From assembly GCA_903859205.1 (NCBI GenBank), contig CAIOLM010000024.1, positions 1-64,000 on the forward strand: a stretch of 64,000 nt of DNA, read 5' to 3'. Below the pieces are notes generated by a model. That model was not told the origin of the DNA and ran no database searches. It saw only the letters and a program-made list of their open reading frames with translations. The first letter of the stretch is position 1. Each line of letters starts with the position of its first letter. Positions 61,301-64,000 of this stretch are shown here, in pieces. A program made the translations under genes and the position numbers. The DNA is from an uncultured Microbacteriaceae bacterium. GTDB taxonomy: Bacteria > Actinomycetota > Actinomycetes > Actinomycetales > Microbacteriaceae.

Positions 61301-61933
61301 GATTTCTGCCTGCGCACCCAGGGGCTTGAGCTGACGGCGAACCTCGCCGGCGAGGTCACTCAGGCGGGTGAGGTTGGCCTCCATGGCTTCGAGCTTGCGA
61401 ACGGTCTTTTCTTTGCGGCGACGGTGCTTGAGAATTCCGGCAGCTTCTTCGATGAACCCGCGGCGGTCTTCAGGACTGGCCTGCAACACATTGTCGAGTC
61501 GACCCTGGCCCACGATGACGTGCATCTCTTTTCCGAGACCCGAGTCACTGAGTAATTCTTGAACGTCGAGCAAACGGCACTGCTCTCCGTTGATGGCGTA
61601 CTCACTCTGACCATTGCGAAACAGTGTTCGGCTGATGGTCACTTCGCTGTACTCGATGGGCAGAGCCCCGTCAGCGTTATCGATGGTGAGCTGAACTTCG
61701 GCGCGACCGAGTGGGCCACGAGTTGAGGTTCCGGCGAAGATGACGTCTTCCATCTTGCCGCCGCGCAGTGTCTTGGCACCCTGCTCGCCCATAACCCAGG
61801 CGAGGGCATCCACGACGTTCGACTTACCCGAGCCGTTAGGCCCGACAACCGCGGTGACACCGGGCTCGAAAGCGAAGGTGGTGGGCTGAGCAAACGACTT
61901 GAAGCCTTTGAGCGTCAAGCTTTTTAGGTACAC
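58358..61933 (-). CDS. smc: chromosome segregation protein SMC
   Basis: Structural maintenance of chromosomes ATPase of 1191 residues. Walker A is VVGPNGSGKSNVVDALAW (about 30-47), long coiled coils (about 170-500 and 680-1000), a central hinge (GLVAEHVTVQPGYEAAIAAALG ...), the ABC signature LLSGGERSLAAVTLLIAI and Walker B PFYIMDEVEAALDDANL. A short acidic C-terminal tail follows. The start is GTG at 61933 with CAGGAG about 9 nt upstream. It precedes ftsY and ffh, the usual order. Confidence 0.97.
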   Translation of the reverse strand: MYLKSLTLKGFKSFAQPTTFAFEPGVTAVVGPNGSGKSNVVDALAWVMGEQGAKTLRGGKMEDVIFAGTSTRGPLGRAEVQLTIDNADGALPIEYSEVTISRTLFRNGQSEYAINGEQCRLLDVQELLSDSGLGKEMHVIVGQGRLDNVLQASPEDRRGFIEEAAGILKHRRRKEKTVRKLEAMEANLTRLSDLAGEVRRQLKPLGAQAEIAREAQGIQAEVRDARARILADDVVTLRSALEAHNKSEAERHTERIVLQEQLERTTLRVRHLEAGQSVTEVEAARATVFALESVQERLRGLYTLANQRLALLGSDSEMTPLGSGISQQMIDAGDAEVVLLREAVITADAAWQSAQALTVDARARLDEIDEQIAAQSALVSQHDLDLASARGALESARSTLAAVEGEVSRQKAALDAATERRDTANSTLATVEAESESTEEDQSGLNAAYESAQQAVVAADAEMDRLRDELHALERERDALSARTGALSMALDQKDGSAALVGAKLSGIRGLVAEHVTVQPGYEAAIAAALGSLADAVLADDMDAAANALANASSDQLGRVEIIVADASRKISEPPAASGVVPALSVVKAPAGLLALLADTVVADDIAAAQAAWKSTYKSLERDVTVITKDGDVLTRYVLRGGSGAKRSRIELVADRDAAQARLDEVGVLSDKARFALADQRAEAEVAKERASAALAALRAFDAQLAARSEAHNRARAQAEAAVAECERIDAGLALAAERVATATAEVATADQALAALEAVERPVLDASAREALFVELESQREAEVQARLDLETARERVRAEELRVESLRAQLNADRHAAEEAARRAVIRRRQIDSAQAVANDIPPVLDSIDRSVAEARVVLAQREADRQAANVELNQLRQDESSLRERLHSITENVHGLELQIYEKKLALSSYLERAGAELGLVEDVLIAEYGPDQLIPQAEGDPVAFVRAEQQSRLDKAERKLGQLGRVNPLALEEFAALEQRHTFLTEQLTDLNNTKKDLLSIIEDVDATMQTVFESAFEDTKAAFEKVLPVLFPGGSGYLALTNPDDLLTTGIEVSVKPAGKKIERLSLLSGGERSLAAVTLLIAIFKARPSPFYIMDEVEAALDDANLGRLLTIFQDLRQSSQLIVITHQKRTMEIADALYGVSMRQDGVSAVVGQRVQPESDKAAESVESAVVETAAVDTTEGAAV

Positions 61934-61979
61934 GTCGTTGGCTCCTGAAATTCGCAGTGCAATGGCACTGCGTTCAAAT

Positions 61980-62759
61980 TTAGTGGATGCTCGACCAGAA
62001 CGTGTTCAGAGCTGCGCCAACCTCGTGTGGGAAGTCAACGACGGCCAAGTGGCGACCGCCCTCGACCACGAAAAGCTTCGCGTTGGGAAGCCCCGCCATG
62101 AGCTCGCGAACGGCATCCGCGCTGATACTCGGGTCATGATCGCCGGCAATAACCAGGGTCGGCACCGTCACTGAACCGAGCTGCTCGCGCACGTCGTAGG
62201 AGCTCAGCGCCTCGCAACACTTGGCGTAGGACTCCGCGTCGACATCGAGCAGAACATCCATCAGCGTTTCGAGCCAGGGGCCTTCATCAGCGATAAACGC
62301 CGGCGAGAACCAGCGTGGTGGAAGGTCGGTGACCATGGATGCCGTGCCGTGCGCACGAACGGTGGCGCTGCGGTCGGCCCACGATTCGGCAGTACCGATT
62401 TTGGCAGCAGAGAACATCACGGCGGTCGAGCGCAGGCGGTCACCGTGATGGATCGCCAGCTCGAGCGCGACGCCACCACTGATGCTCACGCCGGCAAAGT
62501 CGAACTTGTCAACACCGAGCCGGTCGGCGATGACGATGAGTTCATCGGCAATCTCGCGCAACGTGAATTCGGCAGTTGCGATATCGGAGTCACCATGGCC
62601 AGGAAGGTCCCACGTGACGGGCTGGATATCGGCAGAGAAGTAGGGCAACGCCCGCGCCCACATGAGCGACGAGCTGCCGAGCGAAGAACCAAGGAAGACA
62701 ACGCGCCCGGAGGAGTCGAAGTCGTCAGGCAGACGGTAACTGATTTCGGGCCGTGCCAT
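61980..62759 (-). CDS. alpha/beta hydrolase (3-oxoadipate enol-lactonase-like)
   Basis: A 259-residue alpha/beta-hydrolase. The oxyanion segment VVFLGSSLGSSSLMWARAL, the nucleophile elbow GVSISGG (Ser, about residue 96), an acid in VIAGDHDPSI and the His in GGRHLAVVDFP complete the triad. Sequence style matches PcaD, the beta-ketoadipate enol-lactonase, but substrate is unproven. Its start overlaps the stop of the IclR regulator (TAATG), so they form a unit. An IclR neighbour is typical of pca-type catabolic genes. Confidence 0.85.
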   Translation of the reverse strand: MARPEISYRLPDDFDSSGRVVFLGSSLGSSSLMWARALPYFSADIQPVTWDLPGHGDSDIATAEFTLREIADELIVIADRLGVDKFDFAGVSISGGVALELAIHHGDRLRSTAVMFSAAKIGTAESWADRSATVRAHGTASMVTDLPPRWFSPAFIADEGPWLETLMDVLLDVDAESYAKCCEALSSYDVREQLGSVTVPTLVIAGDHDPSISADAVRELMAGLPNAKLFVVEGGRHLAVVDFPHEVGAALNTFWSSIH

Positions 62760-63523
62760 TAGTGATCGTTTTCGAGCTCGTGACGAATCGACTCGGATGC
62801 TGCCTGCAACACCTCAACCAGGCGCGGGATGTCGAGATGAGTGAGGTGAGCAACTACTCCGAGGGCGGCAACAGCGCGACCGCCGCGAAGAATGGGAACG
62901 GCAACAGAACCGTTTCCGGCCGTGCTCTCTTGGCGAGTGAGCGCATAACCGCGCTCGCGCGTTTCGTCGAGCTCTTTCTTGAGCTTGACCGGGTCAACAA
63001 TCGAGTACGGCGTAGTGCGCTCGAGCGGGCGACCGAGGTACTTCTCGATTGCCGCCGGGGTCTGCCAGGCCAGGAGCACCTTGCCCACACCCGTGGTGTG
63101 CAGGGGCAAGTGACCGCCGGCACGCGCGCCGGTGTGCACCGAGCGCTCCCCACCGAGACGGTCAACATAGAGCGCCTGTCCGCGGTCGAGCACGGCGAGC
63201 GTGATGTTCTCGCCGGTCTCTTCGTAGAGACGGGCAAGCGTGGGCAGGGCTCGGTGGCGAAGCTGGTCGCTCACCGGAGCGAGCTGACCGATCGACCACA
63301 TGCGCGTTCCAATGCGGTACTTGCGATCGGAGCCGCGCACGAGGAAACCGCCCGTGACCAGTTCGGCAACCACGCGGTGTGTGCTCGACATCGGCAGCAG
63401 AGACTTCTTGGAAATCTCCGAGAGGGTGAGGGCACGGCGACGCTCGTTGAAGCATCCAAGCACCGCGATGGCACGGCCAATCGAAGAGATGGGGGCACCG
63501 GCGGTTGTGCGTGCTGGACTCAT
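62759..63523 (-). CDS. IclR-family transcriptional regulator
   Basis: A 254-residue regulator with an N-terminal winged HTH (AIAVLGCFNERRRALTLSEISKKSLLPMSSTHRVVAELVTGGFLVR) and a C-terminal effector domain (LPLHTTGVGKVLLAW, YALTRQESTAGNGSVAVPILRGGRAVAALGVV) of IclR type. It likely controls the adjacent hydrolase and aromatic or organic acid catabolism. ATG 63523 follows AAGGG. Confidence 0.92.
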   Translation of the reverse strand: MSPARTTAGAPISSIGRAIAVLGCFNERRRALTLSEISKKSLLPMSSTHRVVAELVTGGFLVRGSDRKYRIGTRMWSIGQLAPVSDQLRHRALPTLARLYEETGENITLAVLDRGQALYVDRLGGERSVHTGARAGGHLPLHTTGVGKVLLAWQTPAAIEKYLGRPLERTTPYSIVDPVKLKKELDETRERGYALTRQESTAGNGSVAVPILRGGRAVAALGVVAHLTHLDIPRLVEVLQAASESIRHELENDH

Positions 63524-63630
63524 GAACTACGACCCTTCAGGGTGCTCAAAACGGAGGTTCCAATGAGCGGAACACTACTCCGCCTCGACGGCGATAACAA
63601 AATCGTGCCCGGTTCGAGTGGGCTGACGCG

Positions 63631-64000
63631 TTACGCCGGGGTCACTCCGAAGGCCTCGGCAAGCTTCTGAATCTTCTCGGCGCGACCGAGTCGCGGCAGG
63701 TCACTGCCGTCACGAACAACGCGACCGCGCGATTCAAAGTCAGCCAAGAAGTCTTGCGCCCAGGCCACGTCAGATCGGGTCGGGCTGATGGCCTCGTTGA
63801 TGACCGGGATTTGCTCAACGTCGAGGCAGAGCTTTCCGGTCAGACCCAAGGCAACGGCAAGTTCTGACTTCTCGCGCAGGATGGGGTGGCTGGTTCCCAC
63901 GGTCGGCCCGTCGATGGGGCCGGGCAAGTTGCCGATTCGGCTGGCAACGACGAGTCGTGACCGCGGGTAGGCCATGGCCAGGTCATCGACGCTTGTGCCG
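63631..64000 (-). CDS. CitE-like (HpcH/HpaI family) lyase, C-terminal part, truncated by window edge
   Basis: The open frame runs off the right edge; the visible part is the C-terminal 122 residues. GTSHPILREKSELAVALGLTGKLCLDVEQIPVINEAISPTRSDVAWAQDFL is typical of the end of citrate lyase beta-like/malyl-CoA lyase-type proteins (cofactor-free or CoA-ester aldolases). The ATG at 63975 is internal, since the frame continues upstream without a stop (TSVDDLA precedes it). Its stop is 107 bp before the IclR start. Substrate unknown. Confidence 0.82.
   Translation of the reverse strand, partial: GTSVDDLAMAYPRSRLVVASRIGNLPGPIDGPTVGTSHPILREKSELAVALGLTGKLCLDVEQIPVINEAISPTRSDVAWAQDFLADFESRGRVVRDGSDLPRLGRAEKIQKLAEAFGVTPA

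Noticed and set aside
63973-63975. ATG at 63975 as start of the CitE-like gene
   Set aside because: The frame continues upstream without a stop to the window edge with family-like residues, so the ATG is internal.

Overview
The window looks like chromosome from a high-GC actinobacterium of the family Microbacteriaceae (Micrococcales). The evidence is the gene order (tyrS-argH-argG next to a 16S gene, pheT-pheS-trmH-rplT-rpmI-infC, hisC-hisB-hisH-priA-sseB, ftsK-pgsA-cinA-clgR-DUF3046-recA-recX-miaB-miaA-dapF, smc-ftsY-ffh), actinobacterial LexA boxes, LAXTG sorting signals and many TANNNT leaderless promoters. Most genes lie on the minus strand.

Layout. 1-108 is the 5' end of a minus-strand 16S rRNA gene, followed by its leader and promoter region to about 574. 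575-12968 holds a MORN-repeat protein, a LAXTG surface protein, tyrS, argH, argG, an SDR oxidoreductase, a beta-propeller LAXTG protein, argF, argB, a TM2 protein, argJ, a YoeB/YefM toxin-antitoxin pair and argC. argD and argR are not in the window. 13023-16292 looks like an accessory insertion between argC and pheT: a MazG-like pyrophosphohydrolase overlapping a GIY-YIG/DUF2075 (Schlafen-group-3) helicase-nuclease, a small membrane protein and a carotenoid gene. 16295-22725 is pheT, pheS, a MazEF-type pair, a TrmH methylase, rplT, rpmI and infC (AUU start). 22961-28146 is DUF1844, sseB, four his genes, a small membrane protein and a LysM protein. That LysM gene is divergent from lexA with LexA boxes between them. 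29072-38967 carries an MFS exporter, metF, a SOUL protein, hflX, an RsmC-like methylase, an XRE regulator, dapF, miaA, miaB and recX, followed by recA. 40388-44884 is DUF3046, clgR, cinA, pgsA and ftsK. 44947-52874 is an alpha-glucoside uptake and hydrolysis locus (two GH13 enzymes, ABC permeases, binding protein, LacI regulator). 52904-61933 is rnj, dapA, ffh, ftsY and smc. The end holds a PcaD-like hydrolase, an IclR regulator and a truncated CitE-like gene.

Structures beyond the gene list. First, a dispersed family of short palindromic elements (core TTTCGACARGCTCAA, plus a longer TTTCGATACGCGC...CTACTC form) occurs at 13 loci. It supplies both stop codons at two convergent gene junctions, flanks arg genes, forms a tandem array before sseB, and is read in frame inside argC, pheT (twice), lexA and ftsY. 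Its outer arms vary in a compensated way, so a hairpin is probably maintained. Second, about 17 genes have a TANNNT box 6-7 nt before the start codon, which predicts leaderless transcripts. These include argC, argJ, argB, argF and argG, so the arginine cluster is probably a set of separate transcription units. Third, the SOS circuit (lexA, the LysM cell-division-inhibitor-like gene, recA) is visible through five LexA-type boxes.

All calls come from reading the sequence and the supplied translations. No alignment, folding or database search was run.
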